A stretch of DNA of 64,000 nt from Athripsodes cinereus (Eukaryota; Arthropoda; Insecta; Trichoptera; Leptoceridae), in assembly GCA_947579605.1 (NCBI GenBank), contig OX388325.1, positions 15,681,572 to 15,745,571 on the forward strand, given 5' to 3'. Shown piece after piece: positions 54,840 to 64,000 of this stretch (its first letter is position 1; the number at the start of each line of letters is the position of its first letter). A program made the position numbers and the translations under genes. Below the pieces are notes generated by a model. That model had not been told where the DNA came from, searched no databases, and saw nothing but the letters and a program-made list of their open reading frames with translations.

Positions 54840-55700
54840 TAAACGATTATTCTACGACGCACTTCTGTTACTTGATTATAACATTGTGAAATACTCGTTT
54901 GAAAACATTCAAAATGTCTCGAAACTGTTCCATAGTTAAGCCTTCAAAAATAGATGATACAAAAATAGATATTGTTGATCATACTTGTGCATTAATTTAT
55001 TTGTTATTGCTATTGTTCACTGTACACTGTTCAATGAGCATTTAGGTAGAGGGAATTATTTGCTTGTGCAACTATTATTTTTTGTATCACTGTTTTCAGA
55101 TGTCATAAAGACACGCAGGTAGAAGGGTCGCAGGGACCATCTGCCTTCTTGTCTATGTTTAACAAGTGACATCGATTGAGTGACTCAATTTATATTATGA
55201 AGAAAATGAGTAAACATATTTCAATAAAGTGAATTTTATAATTAAATTAATCAAATTACATCAATAGTATACAGAAAACAATTCGAAATTGACAAATAGT
55301 GCAAATAATCAGTTTTGTAGTTTAATTGGTCTTATATCTGTATTAGTTTGAAGACCAAATAAAATAATATTTCGATAATACAATGAGAAACAGCACTCAT
55401 TTATAGTTCAGATTAAAATATAATCTTTGAATCTATATAACAAAATACTAAACATAAAACAAACGAAATATAAGAAGGTGTGTTAAATTTATTTACTCGG
55501 TTATTACAATCTGAATTATGTATATTTAAAATAAACATTATGTTGAAATTCTAATACTTATCATGTTCGAAATGAGTTAGGTATATCTGATTTATTTTTC
55601 ACTTTTTTATATAGTTATTATAATTTTTTCTTATTTTGTAGAAAGCTTCGGCTGTTGATTTGCATCATATGGCAAGTTATTATAATAGAGAATTAGATAA
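54840..55700. other. Gene-less stretch
   Basis: AT-rich. The word GTTCACTGTACACTGTTC (about 55013-55032) resembles the 63-kb inverted tails. A weak candidate exon at 55643-55705 is discussed separately. Confidence 0.35.
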
Positions 55701-55701
55701 A

Positions 55702-55795
55702 GAACCCCATATGTTACGGAGAGAACGATTTGCATGTTTTTTTATAGACGGTTGGTCCGCTGGCAATCTCACTTGTGGTTGATGCCGTAATGGGA
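55702..55795 (+). repeat. Repeat A fragment
   Basis: GTTACGGAGAGAACGATTTG, GGTTGGTCCGCTGGCAATCT and GATGCCGTAATGGG cover its 3' half. Confidence 0.6.
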
Positions 55796-55997
55796 TAGAT
55801 TTCTTTATGGTGTCTTTGTAAAATTTTTTTTATAGTAGGTAATGTGTGTGTGTGTGTGATTATGCATGTGAGATGATTTATTCGGCGCCGTTAAATGGAG
55901 CATCCATCTCATTATCCAAAACAGTCAAAATCTCATTAGGGTCTAGGCAACAAAATATTGTATTTATAATTTTTGTATTTTACATGTTTATCAAAAT

Positions 55998-56060
55998 ATT
56001 CAATAAATGTTCCGTTCTCTCTGCCTACCCCACTTGGGATGCGGCGTGAGGGAATAGATA
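55998..56060 (+). mobile_element. WFGH-family retrotransposon, extreme 3' end
   Basis: TGTTCCGTTCTCTCTGCCTA, CACTTGGGATGCGGCGTGAG then GGAATAGATA. It encodes only SVLSAYPTWDAA. Confidence 0.7.
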
Positions 56061-56295
56061 ATAATAAGTATTGCCTTTTCAAAGTATAAAAATATATTAT
56101 TGATTATAAGTATAATAATATAATATTTAGGTTACGCATGTTTAAGAGGTTTGTTAGATGTATGTAAGTCAGAAAGGTTAAAAGGATTAAGAAATAATAC
56201 TTAATTAAGATTGTAAGAGTATTTATTGCATCGGTGCACAAACAGTAAAATTTCATTATTAGGTTAACAATAAAACATGTATGCAAAATAGTTAT

Positions 56296-56375
56296 ATGAA
56301 TATGAAGGAAGCGGAAATAGTATGTAAGGATAGATCAATATGGCGTTCCGTTCTATCTGCCTGCTTTGGGTTACA
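56296..56375 (+). mobile_element. WFGH-family retrotransposon, extreme 3' end
   Basis: GAATATGAAGGAAGCGGAAA, TGTAAGGATAGATCAATATG and CGTTCCGTTCTATCTGCCTG. It is followed by a TAGTAGTAGTAG run at 56385-56398. Confidence 0.65.
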
Positions 56376-56497
56376 TTATTATATTAGTAGTAGTAGTAGA
56401 AATAAGTGCTTTACTATGATTTTAACTATCGAGAGAGATGTCTTTTACGAAATTTAAAATCTATAGTGGAAGATTTTTCTTTTTACCCTTACGCTTT

Positions 56498-56560
56498 CGC
56501 CATTTTGTAAAGTGACGCCGCCGTTCGTGAACGAACGGATTTTACAAAATGTCGCCGACA
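56498..56560. repeat. Compact hairpin
   Basis: CGCCATTTTGTAAA / TTTTACAAAATGTCG flank CGCCGTTCGTGAACGAACGG, whose centre CGTTCGTGAACG is itself palindromic. It is CG-rich compared with its surroundings. Confidence 0.5.
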
Positions 56561-56814
56561 TAATTATTATATATAGTCTTTGCTACTGATATTTTTACGT
56601 CGAAATTAAATTGAAGTGGAGAATTAGATTTTGAATAATTTATAGTAAGCTTTGTGTATTAAATATAAGTTAGTAGGTAGGTATAATGTTTTATAAATTT
56701 ATTTATAGCATTAAAATCGTTTTAAAAGTTAAATAAAATAATATGCTCTGGTAAAATGTGTTTTACTAACAATTACCCTATTTATGATTTGAGTAATTTA
56801 ATAAAACAAAAGAT

Positions 56815-57432
56815 ATTATTGGACAACATTAAAGTGTCGTTTACGTGCCAAAGCACCTCAAGGACACTGTACAATTCATCAATTCTAGGACATTACATTC
56901 ACGTCATATTATAAATATAGAGGAATAAAATAGATTAAAGGAGAATCTCGGATACATAAAGGTATCCCCGTCAGATGTTACACATTAGGTATATTGTATT
57001 ACATTGAATATTTTGGAAAAAATAATCATGTATCCACGTCAAGAATGTAAAAAGAATATATATTTAATAGTAAAATAAAAGGGTTTCAGGTCCATTCTGA
57101 ATGTCTTAACATCCGCAGCCTGCCTAAACTCAAGATGTAATCCATTCTAGAGGTTGGGTCCATATTTAGTATATTTATTATTCTATGGTTGGGTCCCGCC
57201 ACAGAAAAGGCTCTATCCCCGTAAATTGTTAAAATTTTCCTCTGCGGAGCTGCCAACTCCAAGGACACACTCTGAGCAGATCTCAAGGCACGCTGCCTCA
57301 TTCCTAGATTTTTCAGCCTGCACTATAAGCAATATAAGCTGGCGCATCCTCATTCAGCGAAAATCATACACACACTTTGTATTGCACTCTAGCCTCCACT
57401 GGTAGCCAATGAATCTCCCTTAAAAGTGGAGT
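56815..57432 (-). mobile_element. CR1/L2-like retrotransposon C-terminus and 3' UTR
   Basis: Minus-strand frames read LLREIHWLPVEARVQYKVCV (57370-57430) and, after a frameshift, GDRAFSVAGPN. The HWLPVxxRxxYKxC and RAFSVAGP blocks are typical of CR1/L2-like proteins. The 3' UTR 56815-56985 matches 18908-19070. Several frame breaks are present. Confidence 0.7.
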
Positions 57433-57534
57433 CATACGTGTACACCTTTGGACTTCAAACAACACATATTTTAATAAAAACACTTAGGTTATACGAGTAT
57501 GTATGTATATTTATAATTTGGTCAATATATACGT

Positions 57535-57705
57535 TTGGTGTGCCGTAGAGGGGTTGGAAAAAGGCGGCTTTCCTGGCTCCAGAACATTCAGGAGTGGACC
57601 GGGATGAGAGGTGTGGAGGAGCTGTTTCGTGCTGTCCAGAACATGAAGGATTTTTCCCAGGTGGTCGTCGCTGTCGGGGGGATCCGACAAGACATGGAGA
57701 GGAGA
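57535..57705 (+). mobile_element. RTE-like retrotransposon, extreme C-terminus
   Basis: RGVGKRRLSWLQNIQEWTGM, RGVEELFRAVQNMKDFSQVV and VAVGGI. It is the same domain as the end of the copy at 9391-9800 (WLRNIRQWTGVRRVEELFR) and is strongly 5'-truncated. Confidence 0.75.
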
Positions 57706-57784
57706 AGTAGATGGCTACCAAAACCATTTTATGTTATAAAAAGGATCTTTGATAATGTTGAGTATCTGGGTAGAGCTATTCATA

Positions 57785-58600
57785 ATACGATTTTAATCTG
57801 ATCTTGATCAAGAATCTTGATCAAAAAATCAGACATCTGATAATTTTTTGACGAAACTAGAAAATATATTTCATGAAAATTTATAAATATCACAACAATA
57901 TCAATGTCTAGTACATTTTTGGGGGCTATGTCACATAATACAACCATAATTCTCACGCAAATGTTGAAAATGACTATTCTCAGCTTTCGCGAGATTGGCA
58001 TGCGTGTATTTTAGACAACAGTTATTTCGCGCATCATAGAGTTTAAGAACAAGATAAGATTAAGGTCGTGTCATGAGTAATGTCCTGGAGGAAATTGAAA
58101 CACATAAAATTATATTATTAGATAAAGTTTGTAAATTTATTTCGGTAAGTAATTTCAATATTTACAATTTAACAGAATTAAAAAAGATTTATAATAAAAC
58201 ACTGTATTATTTCTACTATGAACAGTAAAATACAATTTTTCAAATCCACATTCCGTACTTTTCAGATCAGCATTTGTACATCAGTCTCAATTTCCTGATG
58301 TCACCTGGACTCATTTTGATTCTCTGCCCGATCACTTGGTCGGTTTGCTGAAAAATGAATTATCTGATTAATATTATTAATATTAAAAGAATTGAAAGAA
58401 ACAAGTTTTCTCATTTTGTTTAAATTATCACTCATTAATTTTAATTTTGCGACCGGTTCGACACGTTACAGCAGGGCTACTCTTGAATTCAATCAATATT
58501 AGATTCGATCTTAAGATCAAGATTAGATTAAGACTTGTAGATGGTACCCCCGACGCAATCTAGTCTTGATCTTGATCTAATCTTAACTTTAAGATGTCTT
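57785..58600. other. Gene-less stretch bounded by related inverted words
   Basis: TAATCTGATCTTGATCAAGA (57791) and TCTTAAGATCAAGATTAGAT (58509) are imperfect inverse relatives. ATCTTGATCTAATCTTAA appears again at about 58568. No coding content. Possibly a degraded DNA element. Confidence 0.3.
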
Positions 58601-58899
58601 AATATAGAGATGTATTTCCTAACGCCGTTATCTATGGGTACCAACATGACAACCACGACAACTGAATTATTAAAACTAATATATCACGTGATTTCACCGT
58701 ATTTCCACATTTTTTATAAATCTAATATCAATTTCTGATTAAATGAAATGAAAATGATATTATATAATGATCTATAACAGTGCAATTAATTTATAAAAAA
58801 TATTTTTTAAAACCTATGCATTGACACTATTTTTGTCTATGACATATTTTGCTATTGTCTATTATTATCTCACTGACACTGACAGTTATCAATGCTTGT

Positions 58900-59173
58900 T
58901 TTGCGATGTTTTAGTTTGTTGTTTTTGCAGAAGTATACGCGAATTTATTATATTAAAATGATCAGAAAGTCACAAATTAAGGTAAGTATGAAATAAGAAT
59001 TGTGGAAACAATCATTAATGTACTTTGTTACAAATATAATGCATTAAATAACATGTTTTGTTTATAGGTTTATTTGGACATTAACTAAAATGTTTTTCTA
59101 CACAAGGATTAATGAATAATGTCTGCATATGATCGTCTACGAACTTTAAAGAGAAGCTCTTTTTTGTGTGATG
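58900..59173 (+). other. Candidate 5' exons of an unidentified gene
   Basis: 58875-58981 contains CTGACAGTTATC (initiator-like CAGTT) and ends CAAATTAAG|GTAAGTATG, a textbook donor at 58982. TTTTGTTTATAG at 59056-59067 is a good acceptor. The following segment has ATG at 59119 (A at -3) opening MSAYDRLRTLKRSSFLCDE, which reaches a possible donor GAA|GTAAAA before a stop 14 codons on. Immediately after lies a LINE-tail-like repeat. The peptide matches no family I know. Alternative: chance splice-like words in AT-rich DNA. Confidence 0.3.
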
Positions 59174-59177
59174 AAGT

Positions 59178-59260
59178 AAAACAATTTATTTATTTGTTAA
59201 CAAAGTATATGGCTAAATAGCCTTTTTACACTACAATTACTTAAAAAAAAAAAACAACAA
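59178..59260 (-). repeat. Repeat E-like LINE 3' end (minus)
   Basis: CAATTTATTTATTTGTTAAC and GGCTAAATAGCCTTTTTACA reverse to GTAAAAAGGC...GCC...AACAAATAAATAAATTG, similar to repeat E. Confidence 0.45.
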
Positions 59261-59740
59261 ACTTGGAACAAACACAATCAACATATAAGAGACAATGAAT
59301 ACAACATGACAATAGAAACTACTGGATATTCTCAACAGAAAGCATGAACCTTTGAATAAACCCGCTCACAGCACATTTGCTCATGGTGTACTCTGAATAG
59401 TTGAAATCAACTTCACAGTGATAATTCCCTATTACATGGAGTCAATTCATTGATGAATAATAGCTATAATTGGACGATGATCCTGTAGCATAGAACAATG
59501 CCTGAATTTTGGTGCTACAACTAGGGAAAATACAGTTGAGTAGGAATAAGTTGAATAAATTTTGATTTATAAAGTCTTGAACCATTCTCAAATAAATGTT
59601 GTATACTTATATGTTTTTAATTATTACCTTTATCATGAATGAATGAAAGAAACAAATGTAAGGAACGGATGAAGAATGTTTTTAATTATTGCCTATATAA
59701 TGAATGAATGAAAGAAACGAATATAAGGAACGAATGAAAG
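59261..59740. other. Gene-less stretch with a direct repeat
   Basis: ATAATGAATGAATGAAAGAA with ACGAATATAAGGAACGAATG (59697) nearly repeats TCATGAATGAATGAAAGAAA...AAGGAACGGATG (59634). This is a ~60-bp duplication. No gene is seen. Confidence 0.4.
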
Positions 59741-59749
59741 AAACTTACA

Positions 59750-60515
59750 GAGCATGCAAGAAAGAAGTGCGAGAGTGTCAGTTGTACATGAAAGTTGCAG
59801 AATGAATGGGATGAAAATGAATGTGACTAAGACGAAAGTGCTGGTGTTTGAAAGAGAGATTGATAGAACAATGTGTGAAATAAAGGTTGGAAATGAATGT
59901 TTGGAGCAAGTGGACGAATATGTATGTTTGCGATGGATGGTAGATACGAAAGAGATATTGAAAAAAGAAAAGTGAACGGTGCACTTCGATCTAATAGCAA
60001 TGTCTCGAACATGGCTAAAATGCTGGTGCACAACGCCATCCTCGCACCGATACTTATGTATGCAAGCGAAACTTGGATATGGCTGAAGAAGGACGAAAGT
60101 GGAATAAATGCAGTGGAGATGCGAACACTGAGAAGAACGGTAGGTAAAACATTGCAAGATAGAGTAAGAAATGAGGATATTAGAAGAATGAGTGGATGCA
60201 AGAAGAGTGTTGTTGATAGAATGCGTGTAAATAAATTGAGATGGTTTGGTCATGTAGAGCAAATGGATGGTGTAAGATTGACGAAGAAGGTATATTTATC
60301 TGAAAGAGAGGGTGTGAGAAAGCGCGGACGTCCAAGAACCTTGTGGATCAAATACTCAAGGGCGGTCGCATGTTAAGTAAGAGGAATCGGCGTGCATGTA
60401 TGAGAAACTGGATGAATGTAGAGGAAGCGAAAGAAGTATGTAAGGAAAGATCAATATGGCGTTCCGTTCTCTCTGCCTACCCCACCCGGGACACGGCGTG
60501 AAGGTAAAGGACAGG
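59750..60515 (+). mobile_element. WFGH-family retrotransposon, second-longest copy (13-bp-deletion subtype)
   Basis: Frame 1 (59754-59900) reads MNGMKMNVTKTKVLVFERE, NECLEQVDEYVCL. A small deletion removes the GSLFTRD block. The frame 59897-60376 then gives LVHNAILAPILMYASETW, INAVEMRTLRRTVG, LRWFGHVEQMDG and KRGRPRTLW. The 13-bp deletion shared with 34495-34795 then shifts the frame, and NRRACMRNWMNVEEAKEVCK resumes in another. It ends GGGACACGGCGTGAAGG. Non-functional. Confidence 0.85.
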
Positions 60516-60544
60516 ATATATCATGAATTTATATATTATAGGCA

Positions 60545-60805
60545 GAAAGAATGGAGCCCCACGGAATATCTGGTTTATATGGTGAGGCAATTAAATTCTA
60601 TTATGTGTGTTAATGAATGTGTATTACAGAGATAGAAGAAGTATTTTAAAGGTTTATTTGAATGAGAATATAAGGAAATTGGATGAATTATTGTGATACA
60701 TGTCTGACTTGTGAATGCAACCTTTAGAAAGATGGATGTTGAATTGAATTAAACTCGGGTCAATGCATTGATGTATGCAGATGATGTGTACATTCTAGGC
60801 TACAA
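60545..60805 (+). mobile_element. Decayed reverse transcriptase core fragment
   Basis: 60761-60797 encodes NALMYADDVYIL, the YADD catalytic motif with flanking hydrophobics. Upstream, the sequence resembles LINE coding sequence but without a continuous frame. Its 3' side is replaced by the SINE at 60819. Confidence 0.5.
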
Positions 60806-60818
60806 TAATAATAATAAC

Positions 60819-61012
60819 GTTCTTCGTCGTTCGAGTTCGTCGGTAGCCTGGAGGTAGAGTCTCGGCCTCGTGAACATGGGGTCCGTGGTTCGATACCAGG
60901 TGCCGGCAAACTCCCCTTTCACGACACAAGCTTTTAGTAGCTTACTGTGAAAGGTGTATAAGGTTGTATTTGGGTTTATTACAAAAACCCAGATATAGCT
61001 TTTTTTAAAAAA
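60819..61012 (+). mobile_element. tRNA-derived SINE 1, best copy
   Basis: A-box-like TAGCCTGGAGG (60844-60854) and a perfect B-box GGTTCGATACC (60888-60898). The body includes TTAGTAGCTTACTGTGAAAG and a T/A-rich end at ~61000. Confidence 0.88.
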
Positions 61013-61135
61013 AAAAAAATAACAAACTTTATTGTGCAGAATATGATAACAGGAATTATATACAACATGCATGAAAAAATCTGTACAATGGGCGAGTTTA
61101 TCGCAGAGTTGCGATATCTTCCAACTAACCCAAAT
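61013..61135 (-). repeat. Repeat D: LINE 3' end (minus)
   Basis: AACAAACTTTATTGTGCAGA at the tail and GGGCGAGTTTATCGCAGAGT, TGCGATATCTTCCAACTAAC at the core. It is joined tail-to-tail with the SINE. Confidence 0.72.
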
Positions 61136-61214
61136 AAAATAAAATATATAAAAATGTAATAAAATAAAATACATACATGAAATGAAATAAAATAAAATAG
61201 ATAGATATATGCAC

Positions 61215-61520
61215 TTGGACTCTGCGCTTCGTCACACCCCCTCTTTCAGATACACACATCATCTACTTCATCCTTTCATCGTGCATTCGCTCATCATATC
61301 TTTGTTAACACACATTCCTCTCACATCCGCTCATTCTCCTGATATCCTCATTCTTCACTCTATCTCGCAACGTTTTACCAACCATTCTTCTCAGTGAACG
61401 CATCTCCACAGCATTTATTCCACTCTCATCCTTTTTCAACCACGTCCAAGTTTCGCTTATAAACATAAGTGTCGGTAACAGAATGGTATTGTGCACCAGC
61501 ATTTTTGCCATGTTTGACAC
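61215..61520 (-). mobile_element. WFGH-family retrotransposon, internal part
   Basis: The minus frame 61305-61520 reads MAKMLVHNTILLPTLMFISE, TWTWLKKDESGINAVEMRSL, RRMVGKTLRDRVKNEDIRRM and stays open. The WFGHVERM region that should follow is disrupted and the 3' end is absent. Confidence 0.8.
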
Positions 61521-61667
61521 GATGAATCAAAAATATTCCAGTTTTATAAGAATTTAATTGACAACAATGATAAAGGCAAAAAAAAACATAAATTTCAAAA
61601 TATAATGTTTATTTATCTCAAATAATTAAATAATAAACAGTTAACATATATATAAGGAATGTAGTGT

Positions 61668-61867
61668 TCATCACCTAGAGACTAATTTATTTTTAAAAGA
61701 CATAAACGATGAGCTGGTGCGGATTGTAGAGGGAAGCTGGTTCCAAAGTCTAGCGGTGTGAATGCTAAAAGATGAAAAGTAGAAATCAGAGTGATGTGAG
61801 GGAATCAAGAGCAATCTATTGTTCTCCGACCTAAGTGAAAGGCCACGCACCGCTCCAAATTGGAATC
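61668..61867 (-). mobile_element. CR1/L2-like retrotransposon C-terminus (3' half)
   Basis: The minus frame reads GAVRGLSLRSENNRLLLIPS, HHSDFYFSSFSIHTARLWNQ and LPSTIRTSSSFMSFKNKL. This is the HTARLWNxLPxxIRxxxSxxxFKxxL block. It is separated from its upstream half (62315-62450) by an insertion. Confidence 0.75.
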
Positions 61868-62312
61868 TTTATTTATGAATTCTTGAAATATTCGTATAAT
61901 TTTTGCTTTGTTGTTGTTTTTTGTGTTTTGTTTTTGTGACATTTGGCATTTTATTTTCTCCGTCTCAAACTTTTTATGTGACGGATGTGTAGTTTCAATT
62001 GTTTATTGAATGAACTTTGATTGATACCATGAATTTTGACTGTTTTATCTGAGAATTCTTCATTATTAATTTTAACGTTTGACTAATATTGTGTATTTCT
62101 TCTTTTATTAATTGCTCAATGCAATTATTTTTATGGTATTTTGATATTTATTTTTTTAAAAGTGTAATGATACTATCTTACATTTTATACATTTTTAATT
62201 GCTTTTTATTTTTATATAGTATTAATTGTTGTTTGAATTTTTAATACCATTTTATAAAAGCTTTAAGCTGTACATATGTGTAATAAATAAATATGTATAA
62301 TAATAAATAAAT
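61868..62312 (+). mobile_element. LINE 3' UTR inserted in a CR1/L2-like copy
   Basis: A T-rich non-coding block ends GCTTTAAGCTGTACATATGT, then AATAAATAAATATG and AATAATAAATAAATA. A similar end (AAGCTGTAACTG...AATAAATAAATA) occurs at 49790-49833. It separates two collinear parts of one CR1/L2-like copy. Confidence 0.6.
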
Positions 62313-62455
62313 AGAGTTTTGTCGATGGGACAGAGCTCAGCGAGGCATAGATGTGCTGCACCGCTCAAGGCTTTATGAACCGTGAGGTACAGTTTGAAGT
62401 CTACTCTCTTTGGGACTCTCATCCAATGTAGCTCCTTAAACAGTGGTGTGATGTG
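62313..62455 (-). mobile_element. CR1/L2-like retrotransposon (5' half of the split copy)
   Basis: The minus frame reads MRVPKRVDFKLYLTVHKALS, GAAHLCLAELCPIDKTL. This is the xxRVxFKxxLxVxKALxGxAPxYLxELC block that directly precedes the part at 61668-61867. Confidence 0.7.
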
Positions 62456-62680
62456 TCAGTGCTTATTGTCTCTGTAAATGGTCCCATCAGCACCATTAAA
62501 GGTTATCTGGAGACGGTTGAGAATGATTCCAAGAATATTTTAACTAAATAATATCCGAATATAACCTGTAAACGAAACATATTATTTAATAAGGGGAAAT
62601 AATGTATTATTGTGTAACACAAGCAAAAAGTATTTAGAATTTGTTCTCCATTCATCTCTATTTTATGCTAGTCAACATTT

Positions 62681-62738
62681 AAGAAAGGGACTCCCACCAT
62701 TTACCCCTGGATGTTTCAAGAACATCAGTTTTCATATC
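62681..62738 (+). repeat. Short dispersed repeat, copy 2
   Basis: ACTCCCACCATTTACCCCTG and GATGTTTCAAGAACATCAG match 2214-2268. Confidence 0.5.
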
Positions 62739-62824
62739 ATCCAATTTCTGCTAGCCTCTTTACTACTACCATTACTATAGACATAAGACATTTGTATAGA
62801 CATAACATAACATACATAGATATT

Positions 62825-63037
62825 TCACAGAGATCGAGCTAGTCCCAAACTTAGATGAATCTTGTGTTATGGGTACTAACGCGACGATACACACATTTAC
62901 AATGCACTAAACACATACTTGTAACACCCAGACCCAGGACAATTTGAAAAAGGTCATTCCTCAATCTGCCCTGGCCGGAATCGAACCCGGGACCTCGTGA
63001 CTCAAAGGCAAGAGCGTTACCTCCGCGCCACACCGGC
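62825..63037 (-). mobile_element. tRNA-derived SINE 3 (minus)
   Basis: The reverse complement begins GGCCGGTGTGGCGCGGAGGT (A-box TGGCGCGGAGG, 63020-63030) and has a perfect B-box GGTTCGATTCC (62977-62987). A body and a GGGACTAGCTCGATCTCTGT end follow near 62830. The 60-codon frame over it is not a gene. The length beyond the tRNA-like head excludes a plain tRNA. Confidence 0.75.
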
Positions 63038-63044
63038 CAACTAC

Positions 63045-63185
63045 ACCGTTATAGCATATCTCACAACTGGGGTGGCAAGCAGAGCAGCTGCATGTAATAA
63101 ACTTCCAAGGTGTCCTCTTTGTTCCAACAAAAAATTAAAACAATCAGGATGGATGGGACATTAGTCTCTTCAATTCGGTGAATTT
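63045..63185 (-). repeat. Repeat A copy, truncated
   Basis: TTATAGCATATCTCACAACT, CAGAGCAGCTGCATGTAATA, GGTGTCCTCTTTGTTCC and CAATCAGGATGGATGGG. Confidence 0.6.
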
Positions 63186-63267
63186 CTGCTATAGGTTATC
63201 CAATAGCATCCAGTTAGAAAATGTACCTATATTGATGATCCATACCGTTGATATATACCCATCGTTG

Positions 63268-63532
63268 TATTTATTTTTATTATCTTTCACTGTACACTGT
63301 TACAAGATATCGTGGGGCATTCGGATATGAACTAGGGGAGGGGTACAGATTAAACTTAATTATGATTTATTTTCTGCATAGTTGAATTTCATGACATAAT
63401 TATGCATTTATGTGCATAAATAATATGGCATTCACTGGGCGAGATTCATTCCCTTGTCCCAATATTGCCATCTGAGCACTTCTATAATATCTTGTAACGG
63501 TATACAGTGAACGATAATAATAATAAAAAATA
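63268..63532. mobile_element. Element bounded by inverted copies of one tail
   Basis: ATTTTTATTATCTTTCACTG, TACACTGTTACAAGATAT (63275-63312) is mirrored by ATATCTTGTAACGGTATACA, GTGAACGATAATAATAAT (63487-63530). This is either a ~265-bp foldback element or two 3' ends inserted in opposite directions. Confidence 0.45.
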
Positions 63533-64000
63533 CAACTATGATCATCAATTTATATCTTCTCTTAATGGGTACTACTGGATAACTTATTATAGAAATTAAC
63601 CTTTAATTCTATGTACGTACCACAATTCATGTCCTTATTTGATCCATATAGGTGTTTCTTGGTCCGCATTTACATTTGTGCCTATTGTCTTGCCCTTCTC
63701 CATGGTGATGAGCACACCTGGGTGCCTGTTGTTATGGCCAATCCAGTTGAGTCGTTGTTGAACAATAATGTAGTTTTGAAATAATATTTTTCACTCATCT
63801 TCTTATAGCCCGCTAGACTTGATTCAGAGGGGGTGCGAATCCATGTTTTTGCGTCGTCTGTTACAGGATGGAGGCCTTGTATATCTCCAATGAATGAGAA
63901 TATAGGACAGTAGTCAGATAAACAACACATACACTGTTCACGACATAATTCCACAATGCATTATTCGTTTTAAAACTAGTCTCACAAAACTAAACTAACT
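63533..64000. other. Gene-less stretch to window end
   Basis: The 90-codon minus frame at 63682-63954 (containing IGDIQGLHPVTDDAKTWIRT) may be a transposon-derived or host exon fragment but matches nothing I can name. It is left uncalled. Confidence 0.35.

Noticed and set aside
59693..60262. 189-codon minus-strand frame
   Set aside because: It is the antisense of the WFGH retrotransposon coding sequence on the plus strand.
62851..63033. 60-codon minus frame and tRNA-like boxes as a gene
   Set aside because: The boxes belong to a SINE with a long non-tRNA body. No cloverleaf with a plausible anticodon stem was seen.

Overview
This is a eukaryotic, intron-bearing, AT-rich window. It most likely comes from an insect. 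A lepidopteran is plausible from the abundant TAGGTA-rich spacer, the dense mix of short 5'-truncated non-LTR retrotransposons and SINEs, and a zinc-finger gene with VKxEP boxes. The sequence alone does not prove the order. There are no operons, ribosome binding sites or CRISPR arrays.

Host genes are few. (1) On the minus strand, 34169-34472 is an internal exon carrying the start codon and first 49 codons of an EEIG1/FAM102-family protein (N-terminal C2 domain). It has a strong 3' splice site at one end and AG|GTATGA at the other. A possible upstream non-coding exon on the same strand ends in GTAAGT at 50974. (2) On the plus strand, 53454-54794 is an intact single-exon gene for a 446-residue protein with ten C2H2 zinc fingers and three psi-K-x-E (VKRE/VKQE/IKRE) boxes. 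An initiator-like TCAGT lies upstream and an AATAAA downstream. (3) A weaker pair of candidate exons lies at 58.9-59.2 kb (+).

The rest is mostly transposon debris. The commonest family encodes a C-terminal RWFGHVERM...GRPRTTWLDHV...SAYP tail (called the WFGH family here). It occurs on both strands from 2.4 to 61.5 kb, always 5'-truncated, and ends in short GATA- or TATG-type repeats. Other non-LTR remnants are RTE-like (9.4, 43.4 and 57.5 kb), CR1/L2-like (19.4, 21.1, 43.0, 57.1 and 61.7-62.4 kb), Cys-rich-tailed jockey/I/R1-like (7.6, 12.0, 31.5, 32.9, 46.2 and 47.4 kb) and one fragment with an R2/R4-type restriction-like endonuclease (46.8-47.2 kb). Dispersed 3'-end repeats are labelled A (TAG-tailed), D (core CGATAAACTCGCC), E (core GTAAAAGGC..GCCGTTTATTTG), G and H. 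Three tRNA-derived SINE families are present (28.4/43.3/60.9 kb; 28.6 kb; 62.9 kb).

DNA-transposon-like foldbacks and MITEs are numerous: 13.3, 18.0, 19.2/32.1, 23.3, 27.2/33.5/48.3, 29.3, 36.7, 42.2, 44.0 and 47.6 kb. Several are nested inside one another. Tandem arrays are a 27-unit minisatellite (40.1-41.0 kb), a nearly identical 196-bp triplication (35.3-35.9 kb), a 30-bp triplication (38.9 kb) and a 140-bp duplication (22.2 kb).

No novel multi-gene system is visible. The points most worth following are the EEIG1-like exon whose splice acceptor abuts a retrotransposon fragment, the minisatellite with its unit also present 8 kb away, and the layered insertions that give relative ages for the families.
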